A stretch of DNA of 32,914 nucleotides, from NCBI GenBank assembly GCA_027604505.1, contig JADIIX010000191.1:1-32914 (forward strand), in the 5' to 3' direction. Numbering within the stretch: the first letter of the stretch is position 1; the number at the start of each line of letters is the position of its first letter. Under the pieces are notes generated by a model, which made no database searches, was not told the origin of the DNA, and worked only from the letters and a program-made list of their open reading frames with translations. Below, one piece after another: positions 21,585 through 31,129 of this stretch. The position numbers and the translations under genes were made by a program. This DNA is from Gonapodya sp. JEL0774 (lineage: Eukaryota; Monoblepharomycota; Monoblepharidomycetes; Monoblepharidales; Gonapodyaceae).

Positions 21585-22931
21585 TCAGGCAGCAGAAGCG
21601 CTTTCCACACGGTCAATAACGATCTGCGTAAGAGTAGCCGACTGACCAACGTAGCCGGCCGGATCCAGAGCCTGCTCCAGGCCCGGCGGCAGTGTCTTGC
21701 CACGCAGCGCCGGATGCGCAACGATAGCCTGGGCAAACGGCAGCCCGTCATCGAGCGAGTGCTGGACGGCTTCGTACAGCAGCCGGTGCGCCTCGTGCCG
21801 ACCCATCACCGGCGTGAGCTGCATCATGGCCGATTCGGCGGTTATGAGGCCACGCGTGAGATAGAGGTTGCGACTCATCGCGCCAGTGTCCACTTCTAGC
21901 CCCTCGGCAAGGCGCGACAGCGTCTGCGCCATGGACGCTGCAAGGATGGCCAGCTCGGGCAACAAGGTGTCGGTCACATTTGTTGCTGAGGAATCTCCCT
22001 CGTCCATCCGCACCATCGCCTCAAGGACTGCAGGCACGCGCGCGCGCAGCATACGGGCCAGGCTCACGAGCAGGAGTGCGGTCGCTGGGTTGCGTTTCTG
22101 TGCCATAGTTGAGCTGCCAACCTTGCCCATGTGGAACGCCTCGAAAACCTCGCCGATTTCGGTGCGCTGGAGGAACACTACGTCCTGCGCGATCTTTTGT
22201 GTCGTCCCTGCCAGCAGCGCCAGTGCTGTAACATAGTCGCTGACGCGGTCGTAGGACGCCCGCGCTGCGAGCCCGCCTCCAGGCAGCTGCAGCCGTGACG
22301 CTACACCCGCCTGTATTTGCAGTCCAGCCGGGCCGAGGGCGGCACAGGTGCCTATTGCGCCGCCCAGGCTGGCAACAAAGGATGACATGACGCGCTCCTG
22401 CAAGCGTTGCCGATCGCGGTCAAGCTCGTCTATCCAGCCCGCTACCTTGAAGCCAAATGTCATCGGCAATGCGTGCTGACCATGTGTGCGCCCGGCCATG
22501 GGTGTGTCACGGTGCGCTTTCGCCAACTTGGTTAGTGAGCTGATGGTGGCAATCACGTCGCGCTGCAGCAACACGTGTGTGCGCCGCATTTGCACGGCAA
22601 CGGCTGTGTCGAAGATATTTTGTGTAGTAGCGCCCAAGTGGATGTAACCGGCTGCGGGCTCACCACACAGGGCCTCAAACTGATGTAGCACCGGTACAAG
22701 GGGGTGTTGCGCGAAAGCGATGCCCTTGGCGAGCAAGCCGAGGTCAAAGAGGCTGGCATCCGCCTTGGCTGCTATGACATGCGCCGCTTCCACTGGCACC
22801 ATCCCCAGGTCCGCCTGCGTCAGTGCCAGAGCGGCCTCGACATCCAGCCAAGCTTGCAGTGTCGCCTCGTCGCTCCACAACCGCTTGGCCTCGCCGCTGA
22901 ACCAGTGGCTCGTAATGAAAGATTCGAACAT
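21585..22931 (-). CDS. Bacterial-type fumarase/aspartase-superfamily lyase (PcaB/PurB-like), probable horizontal transfer
   Basis: One uninterrupted frame of 448 residues from ATG 22931. Superfamily motifs are intact: HLGATTQNIFDTA (98-110), GRTHGQHALPMTFG (147-160) with the conserved His residues, and the signature loop GSSTMAQKRNP (272-282) carrying the catalytic-type Ser. Length and motif set fit bacterial 3-carboxy-cis,cis-muconate cycloisomerase and adenylosuccinate-lyase-like enzymes, which form or break C-N or C-O bonds next to a carboxylate, or open or close a lactone. The exact reaction is not readable. It has no introns, while the neighbouring oxygenase, transporter and regulator have 3, 11 and 10, and it is visibly richer in G and C. 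Transfer from a bacterium is the simplest reading. Its ATG is 55 bp after the oxygenase stop. Confidence 0.9.
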   Translation of the reverse strand: MFESFITSHWFSGEAKRLWSDEATLQAWLDVEAALALTQADLGMVPVEAAHVIAAKADASLFDLGLLAKGIAFAQHPLVPVLHQFEALCGEPAAGYIHLGATTQNIFDTAVAVQMRRTHVLLQRDVIATISSLTKLAKAHRDTPMAGRTHGQHALPMTFGFKVAGWIDELDRDRQRLQERVMSSFVASLGGAIGTCAALGPAGLQIQAGVASRLQLPGGGLAARASYDRVSDYVTALALLAGTTQKIAQDVVFLQRTEIGEVFEAFHMGKVGSSTMAQKRNPATALLLVSLARMLRARVPAVLEAMVRMDEGDSSATNVTDTLLPELAILAASMAQTLSRLAEGLEVDTGAMSRNLYLTRGLITAESAMMQLTPVMGRHEAHRLLYEAVQHSLDDGLPFAQAIVAHPALRGKTLPPGLEQALDPAGYVGQSATLTQIVIDRVESASAA

Positions 22932-22986
22932 GCTGACATTTCCAGAGATTTTTGTTGGGCCACCGCCGCTACGGGCAACGCAATGC

Positions 22987-24202
22987 CTACATGCTGCCTC
23001 TGTCTCGAGGGCGCTTTGACAGGTTTGGCGGTTCTTGCCCTGGATCGCCGAGCCCGTGAATAAATGCCCACGAGTTCAATGAACTATGTGAACTCACAGA
23101 TTTGGAACGGTACGGAGCCATGTCCATGTCCGGATACAATTTTCCAACGTCTGCTATCGTTTGGTCGTCCCAGTAGGTTGAGTCCACTGGCGGAAATCCA
23201 AACAAATCTCTCTGCTGAATCGAGCATTTTGCCAAAAATGCAGGCCATTTCGGGTTTTGGGCGATGTTGTCCGGCCAAGCGCGTTGACCTTCCCATCCCA
23301 CTGATCTGCGCGCGAAGTCAGCAGCAATGGCGAACTGAGAGCGACCTTCATCCTTGAAGGAGGAACCACGGTGAAATATGTCAGTTCGGTACTGGAGACC
23401 GAAGAAAACGACAGTACACAGTTAGAAAACAATGAGTGGTTAAAATATTTCTGTCTATGCTCACCATGAACAAGGTCCCAGCCTTCCCTGTCACGGCAAC
23501 TTCCCGGTCGCACAGGGGATGCCATTCAGCTGTCCTCTTGGTCAAATACCGCACGTGCAATGGTATCTCTGCCGAATAGTCCAGAGGAATCACTTTCATC
23601 GGCGCGTCAGCCTCTGTGACGTCGGAGAGCAAAATCCAAACTGTAACTTGTTGAAATTTGATGACAGCTTTAGGAACAACCAGTGTGTGATTCCCTAAAT
23701 CTCGGTGCATGTTCTCCTCGTAGTCCCTCAAACCTGCACGGGTCGTTAGTTTCAGGAAGTAAATTCTCCTAGTGTCTGTAGTGTGAGTGCATCTCACCTG
23801 CATACTTTCCCCAAAGTTCAACTTTGCAAAGATCCAGTTCTTGGGTTCCCAAAATCCTCTGCACGGCGTTAATCAAATCTCGGTGGAGAACGATATTGTT
23901 GACCGCGTCAGACATGGGGAAATCTTTGATGCATCCTCCGGACTTAACACCAAGCATGTGTGACGGATGGTGAATAACCAGAACCGGGTGATATGGCGTG
24001 AAATTTCGGGAAAGCATACTTGCGAACACTTCATCCACTGGAATTCTGGGGAGTCGGGATTAGCGAAGTAGGACTCCGGGCGGGGGAAGTGTCCCCAGAG
24101 TGCATTCTGGACTGCCGTGACTTCGGTGTTAGAGAGGAACTCCGAGACAACTGTATGCCCTTTTGTCTCCAGCTCCTGGACATGGGCGTCTGAGATATGC
24201 AT
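22987..24202 (-). CDS. Phytanoyl-CoA dioxygenase-like Fe(II)/2-oxoglutarate oxygenase
   Basis: Exons 24202-24020, 23942-23798, 23733-23465 and 23391-22987 (introns 77, 64 and 73 nt) give 333 residues. The metal triad is intact: H119-R-D121 in NMHRDLGNHTLVVPK and H206 in DIFHRGSS. R216 in EGRSQFAIAADF is placed to bind 2-oxoglutarate. Other family blocks are WILLSDVTEADAP and the C-terminal GWPDN-like RAWPDNIAQNPKWPAF, DLFGFPP and DMDMAPYR. The enzyme would hydroxylate a small substrate in the cytosol, using O2 and giving succinate and CO2. Start: the frame continues above 24202 only from a non-ATG codon. The last about 40 residues after APYR go beyond what I expect of the family. Divergent from the MFS gene, directly followed by the lyase. 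Confidence 0.87.
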
Positions 24203-24270
24203 TGTGGATGTATTCAAGGGGGGTGGTGTGGTTCCTCTGCATTGGCATCGAGGAGGAAGTTGCTAGGGTG

Positions 24271-24287
24271 GCATCGGCTCCTTCGTT
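24271..24287 (+). repeat. Direct-repeat copy 1 in the divergent promoter
   Basis: The sequence gcatcggctccttcgtt matches copy 2 at 16 of 17 positions. It carries one intact CGG half-site; the second half-site reads TCG instead of CCG. Confidence 0.7.
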
Positions 24288-24507
24288 TCCCCTGCGCTCC
24301 CGCCTCCTCACCGTGGGAGGCACGGAAGATGTCCTCCCCAACGACAACAGCCTTTCATTTTCCGTGCTACAACTTTACAAAGACATTTTCGTCCAGCATC
24401 AGGTCCTATTGCGAACAGAAACAACAAAACCGCCCAAATTGGACTCAAGGGAAACAGTCCCGCCCGCAAGCGGACATGGCTGCGGTCACCCAAGCGGGAG
24501 ACTGGCA

Positions 24508-24524
24508 GCATCGGCTCCTCCGTT
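24508..24524 (+). repeat. Direct-repeat copy 2 with CGG-N5-CCG, candidate Zn2Cys6 operator
   Basis: The sequence gcatcggctcctccgtt contains CGG at 24512-24514 and CCG at 24520-24522 in inverted orientation, five bases apart. It lies about 34 bp upstream of the TATAAA of the MFS gene. Confidence 0.6.
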
Positions 24525-24616
24525 CGCCCGATGATGAGAGAGGGGTTGTTTCGAGAATATAAAGAAGGAGTTCCCTCACATCCCACGCCCATACGATAGC
24601 AGCCGTGCCCCTCAAC

Positions 24617-26782
24617 ATGGGGAACCACCCTGACCTGGAGAATCTCTCAACACTGACGCCAAAGCAAAAAGCGGCCGTGGTTAGAAAGCGAGTGTATACT
24701 ACTGTTTCTGCTGCAGTTCTTTCTGCCCTTGCGCTTGTGTTTTGCTGACTGACCCTCCCGCTCTGTTTACTCTTTGTAGAATCGATCTTCATATCCTTCC
24801 CTGGGCAATCTGGCTCTATCTTCTCAACTACATTGATAGGACAAACTTGGGAAATGTCAAAATCGTCAACTCCGGGTCTGGCGAAGACCTCATATCTGAG
24901 CTTCGCATGACCGCTACAGAATGGCAGATCTCTATATCAGTCTTCTTCATTGGCTACGTTCTGGCAGAAATTCCCTCTAACCTCATGCTCAAACGTTTCG
25001 GACCGAATCGGTGGATATCCCGGATTATGGTCACCTGGGGTGAGCATTATCCATCTGCGCATGCATATTTGCAGTTACTGATCAATGGATTTGCTCCCCG
25101 AATCAGGGATCTGCTCAGCCTGCATGGCAACAGTCACGTCCACGACAGGATTGCTTCTTTGTCGTGTTTTCCTTGGTCTCTCTGAGGCAGGATTTGTTCC
25201 AGGCAAGTCGCGGAAATCTACAGCTTCCCACCATTCAGGTGGCGACCCTAAAATCATGTCACAATCTAGGCATGATCATGTACTTCACGTTTTGGTATCC
25301 AAAAACCGAGGCGGGTTACAAATCTGCTCCCGTGCGACATCAAGAAATAGTAATGACGTTTCACATGTTATAGTATGCCAGACGTGCGGCGATATTTGCA
25401 CTGGCTCCCAATGTCGCAGCCGCCTTTGGTGGGTTACTGGCCTTCTTGTTGGGAAAGCTCCACGGTGTTGGCGGATTGTCTGGATGGAGGTACGCTTTGT
25501 ATATTTGGATCATGATGGCGACTTTCAACATTCTAACTCCCTTGCTTGTCAAAGGTGGATTTTCATTTGTGAGTCGCAATTTCGTGCCCAATATACCGAG
25601 AACGTGATTTTGACAGTGTCACACAGTGGAGGGCACGCCAGCGTTTGTCTCAGGGATCCTCACTCTCTGGCTTCTTCCAAGTGTGAGTGTGGTGGGGGAA
25701 GTGCACGATCAAATTTTACTTATTCACGCCACTGCTTGAAATGAAGTACCCTAGCACGGTGTCATGGCTGACTCCCGAAGAGAAGGAGTGGGCCGAAAGC
25801 CGGCTCGGGGTTGGAGCGCCAAAGAGCTCCGACAAGCACTTCGATAAGGACGAATTTCTCCTTGTCGTAACGGACATCCACTCATACGTTTGGGCTCTCA
25901 TTTGTAAGTTCTGATAGTTCATCGCGATGTGGGCAGACACCAGACCCTAAGGCATATATCTTTCGTTGGTGCAGCACTCACCCAAAGTCTTTCTGTCGTC
26001 GCGCTTGCGTTCTGGCTTCCAACAATCGTTCAGAACCTTGGATTCACATCTACAGATGCGAACCTCATGACAGTGCCCCCTTGGGTAGCCGCTTGGATTT
26101 CTTTGATTATCGTGAGCTGGAGTGAGTGATATTTACACCACAAGTTTCCCATCCTTTCCTCCACCAAACTTTCACTTTGAATCAGATTCCGATCGCACGC
26201 AAGAGCGATTCAAGCATCTTCTCGCCCTTCAGGGGACTTTTTTCGTATCGCTAGTCCTCTTTGCGACAATTCCCAACACCCCTGGTCTTGGTGCCGGATT
26301 TCTGTACTTCACTTGCTGTATGTCCATTCGCTGGATGTGCAATCTGTCGGCTGTGCTTTTTACATGCTAACATCTCATCATTTGACAGTCTTGGCAACAT
26401 CAAGCTCTGCTGTATTCAACCCCGTGCTCTATGCGTGGCGAACAAGCACCATTCGTGGATCTACTGGGACGGCGATTGCGACTAGTCTTATGATTTGTAT
26501 GTCTCGTTTCTGGTTGGCAGTGCGCCGTTTGCTCACCCTCCTTTGCGGACAGCCATTGGAAACATTGGTGGTGCCGTCTCCAGCTTCCTGTTCGTGCCTT
26601 CCTGGGCACCACGATACCAGGGGTCCTTTGCAATTTGCGCTTGTTGTTCAGCGACCTGCATGAGCTTGGTCATCTTTGAGGCGTTCTCTTTGAAGAAACG
26701 GGCGAAATTGGAAGAGCAGGTGGCAGTCAAAAAGCAAGAGGGGCAAGAAGAGGAAAAGCGTCTGGCGGACGGAGAGTTGTGA
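24617..26782 (+). CDS. MFS transporter, anion:cation symporter (allantoate/nicotinate permease-like)
   Basis: Twelve exons give 484 residues: 24617-24693, 24780-25039, 25107-25202, 25270-25331, 25374-25489, 25555-25568 (14 nt), 25627-25682, 25747-25903, 25975-26121, 26186-26317, 26389-26496, 26553-26782. Phases agree throughout. Family motifs: LLNYIDRTNLGNVKIV after helix 1, FFIGYVLAEIPSNLMLKRFG and RWISRIMVTWG, RVFLGLSEAGFVPGM, FWYPKTEAGY, AFGGLLAFLLGKLHGVGGLSGWRWIFILEGTP, then WLTPEEKEWAESRL. These define the fungal Dal5/Tna1-like anion:cation symporters of the plasma membrane, which import small carboxylates such as allantoate, nicotinate or ureidosuccinate. One intron starts with GC (25203-25269) and one is only 42 nt (25332-25373; least certain junction). 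The C-terminus is a charged helix. Confidence 0.88.
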
Positions 26783-27013
26783 CTGGTCATTTCAAAGTTT
26801 GAAATGGAGAAGCGTGATCAAGAGACCTTTTTTGGTTAATTTTTAGTAGTACATTTGCGCGAGCTGCATAGAATCTTCAGACGGGATGGGAGGTGCTTGT
26901 ACAATTGAAAGATTAAAAGTACTTCAAGTTCAGAACAGATGGCTTGGGGCCCCATTTCTGTTGTGCTTCTTTGCGTTGGATTCTGTCTGTAATAATGTGT
27001 CAACCTCTTCTTA

Positions 27014-27085
27014 GGGTGTGTACAGCCGGCACATAATTTTGAACAATAAGGGTGTGTATGGCCAGCACATAATTTTGCACAATAA
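27014..27085 (+). repeat. Tandem duplication of a 36-bp terminal segment
   Basis: Two adjacent 36-bp units, 27014-27049 and 27050-27085, begin GGGTGTGTA and end CAATAA. They differ at four positions. Each unit contains the terminal GGGTGTGTA and the inner GCACATAATTTTG block, so the left end of the element carries a doubled terminus. Confidence 0.8.
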
Positions 27086-27907
27086 GTAGTTATGTGCACC
27101 AAAAAATAGTTTTCACACAATTCCAGATTATGTGCGAGTGTTCGGCACTCGTATTTCCACAAAACCAAAAACTAGTTGTTGCCCGCTACGAAAATAATCA
27201 CCCTCAGGGCTAGTTTTTTGACTGTCCAAAACTCGTAATCCTGAAATTCACAGCAACTTCCCCCACCCACTGGGCCCCAAATGACGCAAAACTGGGAAGG
27301 AGAAGGAGAAGTATGCAGAGGAATCTGAGGAGAGCGTCCAGTAGAAGTGCCAGGATAGGGTTAGACAGAGTCTTGCAATTGGGTCCTCAGAGCCCGTATG
27401 GAGACTCCTTGTCCCAAATACATCATCAGCATCGCCATCTGCTGCTCTACGCTGACCTCTGCTGTGTCAATGAGTTCCCGGCAGAGGTCTAGGAAGACTG
27501 TACGCCGCATCCTCCATTGTCCAGGACCATCTCATCATGGCCACGCAGAATTTCCTGAGTCCAGGCCTCACCCTGAAACGCACTATTAGTCATTGGGCGC
27601 AGGACTCTGCGAGGATGGGGAATCAAAAACAGGCAGCAGCAGCAGCGACCACGATGAAGGCTGCACCAGTTGCCGCAACCATCTGAGTCCTGCTTTCCAC
27701 CTGATCGTTTGATTCCACGTCTGTATTTTCCGCCATGAGGCCAATCTGGATGTGGGAGATGCAGGGTTTCTCGAGGGATTAGGGGCGGCGTGTTCGACAC
27801 TTGCTTTACCAAATACTAGTAATTTATGAGGAACTCATACACGGACCCCCAATAACGAATACCTCTCAAATAATCACTTTTTAAAATTACAGGTGCCGTA
27901 CACGCCC
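27014..27907. mobile_element. Non-autonomous TIR element with TTA target-site duplication (PIF/Harbinger-like)
   Basis: The left end GGGTGTGTACAGCCGGCAC and the right end, whose reverse complement begins GGGCGTGTACGGCACCT, form imperfect terminal inverted repeats. The similarity continues inward past GGCAC (ATAATTTTGAA on the left, TGTAATTTTAAAA on the right). TTA flanks both sides (27011-27013 and 27908-27910), giving a 3-bp target duplication next to GGG...CCC ends, as known for PIF/Harbinger transposons. The 894-bp interior has only short frames and no recognisable transposase, so it is probably a defective or MITE-like copy. A perfect 6-bp stem (CGAGTG-ttcgg-CACTCG) lies at 27135-27151. 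Confidence 0.6.
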
Positions 27908-27910
27908 TTA

Positions 27911-29956
27911 GATAATCCTCACATGCACGGACAAGAACGTCTACGTTCGTTGATTTGATATTCAAAGCCATTCCACACTGAAAAGCTAGCGTAATCTGTT
28001 AGAATCTTTTAGATGTTTCAGTCAGCAGAGATTGTGACATGACAGCTTGGTTGCCGCACACCACTAGATGTTCTCTTCTACTACCCTATAATTCAATACT
28101 TTCGAAAGCACCATTAGGGTGTACTAATAAAATCGATACATTGAGATCTTGCTATGTCACTTGTGTTGTGGTTAGAAAGCATAAGGATCTTGTGTCCTGC
28201 GCTCACTGGGAAAGGTTATAACCCAGCTCTGTTGGTTCACAATCACGTCCAGCCTGAACAGTTGCATTTCTGTTATCCCAAAAACGTTCTCCCCATTCTC
28301 TCTTGACCGTGTTTGTACCTCCTTCTCCAGTATCGGAAAGCTAGCTCGGAGACACTAAAGGGGGAGAGAGGGTGGGGTTGACGTTAAGACTGTTTCCTCG
28401 AGTTCATGTTGGAGACGGAGTGGTGGATACTGTTCACGTCAACAACTGCGGAGTTGCATCATTGGTAATGTTGGGTGGGCGTTTGTATGCATTTGATTTT
28501 GTCTGACTGTGGTCCGGTGAGGGCGGGCAGGTCTGTCTAGAAGATCTGGTCAATTTTCAATGATTTGAGGAAGGGTCAACACTGAGCTCATTGTGCCACA
28601 ATGGTGGCCTGTCCCAGGAATGTGTCGGTTTTGATCCCCATACAAGAGAGAGCAGGGCTGGTTGTTTGCATTAGCGTGTGAGACAGGGAGGAGAGGGAGC
28701 AAAAGGTCGGCTGTCAGAGCGGACAGAAAGGCAGGTGGAAGAGCAGGAGATTTGTCGTGATTCCTGTTTGAGGTGGGGAGGCCAGTGGGAGGAGCATATG
28801 GTGAGGCTAAAGTGTGACAGGTGCTCTTTCCGGAATGGAGCTTTGATCAGGCACTTGCGAGGACTGAGGTGGCATGAGAGAAGATGTCCAGGCATCAAGC
28901 GCTTGTCAGGTGCCTGCATGATTGTGTAGAGCCATGAATGAGGGGCTGGAGTTTCATGTCAACGCCTTGAAGCTTCTTGAGCTCCAATCCTATACCATGT
29001 CAAAGCCAAACAAAAAATAGTGGAGTCCCTTTGCGAGTATAAAGCAGGTTTTGGTCATGCAACAACGTGAAAGGGATTGGATGGTAGGGTTCTGTCGGAC
29101 TTATGAGTCGCATCCGGATTTGGCACAAGCAAATTGCAGGTTGTAATCTTTCCGGAGGAGTTGTGCTGTGGAGGGGATACTGGCCGTAGAGGTTCAGAAT
29201 TGGCTGAAGTTGGAGATACCTGCGAACTGCTCGAAAGGTGATTTTCCAGTGAAGTAAGGATATATTGGGCCCCCCATTGTTGTTTAGCGGCAGCAATTGT
29301 GGCGGAAGATATGATAGCTCTGTGTTTGAGAAGGAGAGTGACAATGTCCAGGTTGTGACGAGGGGTGACGAAGATTAAATGGTTGAGTGCCCCAGGAGAA
29401 TTTAGTAAGACATGGCCTCCTTTCCATAACCGACATGGAGCGACGTCAAGGTGGAGCTGGTCTTGAGGGCCTCAGCAAGCGCGCTGGCACCAATCTCACT
29501 GATGAAGTTCCCTGTGGGTTCGGGTTGGTGATGGTGGTGGTAAAATCATACGATGGAAGACACATTATCATCACATCTTGTAAGTCTCCATATGCCCTGC
29601 TGGACTCACCCCTCAATGTTAAGGTCCTGACGCCAGTATTGTTTTTACGCACGTGAGCGATTGCTGTTGCTCCGGCATCTCCTATTGACTTCCCTTTAGT
29701 GGAGGGACGACAGTTGGAGAAGGAGGAACAAGTAAGAAGGGAGTAGAGCGTCTACACAACTCACACATCAGATCATCTTCTGTTTTGTTGTTGGCTATGT
29801 CCTGCTGCACCTCGGTTAAAGCACCTGCCCCTGCAGCTTTGCTTGTTCCTAAGTCTCTGTAAACACTAACTAGTAGTTTTGCATTTATGGAGGCTTCACA
29901 ATTGAGGATGCTTCACATTAGTTCCAAGTGAATTGTGTGGTGCCTGCCAACTCACC
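27911..29956. other. Repeat-region DNA without a supported gene (about 2 kb)
   Basis: This stretch between the TIR element and the NLR pseudogene has only short, overlapping frames. One plus-strand frame (28678-28929) has a CDRC...H...H pattern that could be a decayed finger, but spacing is irregular and it has no neighbours to support it. No RNA gene, terminal repeat or intact transposase was seen. Confidence 0.4.
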
Positions 29957-31125
29957 TAGTTCCCATGTCTGTGGGTCTTTTGCCGATGAATTTCTGGCGG
30001 GATCGTCTTCCGGCAGCGTCTTCTTCCTGATATCATGAACACTCTCCAGCAGGGCTTGTGCAAGTTTTAGCTGCCCTTGGGAATAGTACGCTCATGCGAG
30101 CACGTGCGGGGCTGCCAACATATCCAGATGAACTTCCGATAGAGCAGCAACAACAAGCTCCAGTGTGTTCACTGCATTGTCTACTTATCCAGTATACTCA
30201 TATGCCAGGGCAAGCTCTTGCTGCACCTCTAGCAGAGGAATGTCCTCTTGTGTAGAGGCTGGATGTAGAAGACGTCTGAATGTTCGATCCAGTTGGGCAA
30301 GCCAACCTCTCACCAGTTGTTGTCTTCCAAAGACACATGCTTGAAGCCATAGAGCTGCTTCTGCAAATCTTCCATTGGAGTTCAAGCACCACCCAACCAG
30401 AAGACACAGGTCGTATCTCTGTTCCAGCTCCTTTCCTTTGCTGCTTCCCAGTACCTTCACGGCGTGAGGGAGGTACATCCTCCATTGCTCTCAATTCTCC
30501 CACTCATTGGTTGGAGATATTGTCCTGATGGGTGTGATTGCCTCCTCCATCTTTTTCGACGCATGGCGTTGTGTGCACAGCCAGTTCCACGGCGCCAGGT
30601 GCACAAAACGGTGGAGATCATACACTTCATCCTCTGAGCGACGTGAGACAAATGCATACCCAATGAGGGTATTGATTCCTCCTTCCATTTTCACAGCAGT
30701 CCCAGCAGTGGGCAGGATGGTTTGCGGGATGGACTTCCATTCAATATATGCCATGAAACCCAGGATGTCTGCTGCAAGAGGATTTTCTTGAGTTATCCGC
30801 TTGAAGGAGACCACCCACGTTTTGGCCACTGCATTTTGGGATTCCTCGTAACGTGTTTGGTCACAGAAGTCTTCGCTTAGCAGTTCCATCTTGTCTTCTT
30901 CCAGCGGCTTCCGATACCTTTTGATTGTAATTTCATTTCTGTTCAGGTATGCTGCTGCTTCGGCAATTGCCAGCAGAAGATTGGTAAGGTCCATCAGGAG
31001 TTTAGCAGTGTTCAACAGATTACTGAGCAATTCTTTTCGTGTGAGGGACTTCTTAAAAAACTCTTCCGCCTCCTCTTCGCTCATCACTTGCATATTGATG
31101 GTATCAACTCCTGCGAGGTCCACTC
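29957..31125 (-). pseudogene. NLR (NB-ARC plus TPR) pseudogene, 5' truncated
   Basis: The first 200 or so codons (31123-30491) match the C-terminal part of fungal NB-ARC NLR proteins: VDTINMQVMSEEEAEEFFKK, LLAIAEAAAYLNRN, AVAKTWVVSFKRI, AADILGFMAYIEWKSIP, EVYDLHRFVHLAPWNWL. A TPR-like region follows (LPHAVKVLG, GRFAEAALWLQ, LALAYEYTG, ALLESVHDIRKKTLPEDDPAR). The reading frame is preserved but is broken by in-frame stops at 30493-30491, 30187-30185 and one more about 100 nt further on. The P-loop part of NB-ARC is missing: the sequence begins abruptly after a retroelement fragment. Intact homologues are presumed immune-type or heterokaryon-recognition receptors. A final GTGAGT donor near 29956 suggests a lost 3' exon. 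Confidence 0.75.
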
Positions 31126-31129
31126 CAAC

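Larger units (their letters stand above)
24203..24616. promoter_or_regulatory. Divergent promoter shared by the oxygenase and the MFS transporter
   Basis: The 414 bp between the two start codons must drive both genes. A TATAAA lies at 24558-24563, about 54 bp upstream of the MFS ATG. The 17-bp motif gcatcggctccttcgtt (24271-24287) recurs with one change at 24508-24524. The second copy contains CGG-N5-CCG (24512-24522), the half-site arrangement typical of Zn2Cys6 regulators. Shared regulation by the local regulator is an inference. Confidence 0.6.

Noticed and set aside
21868-23063. Plus-strand frames opposite the lyase
   Set aside because: High GC content lengthens chance frames; the sense strand has a complete, motif-bearing enzyme.
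28678-28929. Possible C2H2-like finger (CDRC...H...H)
   Set aside because: Spacing is irregular, the frame is isolated in repeat-rich DNA and no splice-consistent extension was found.
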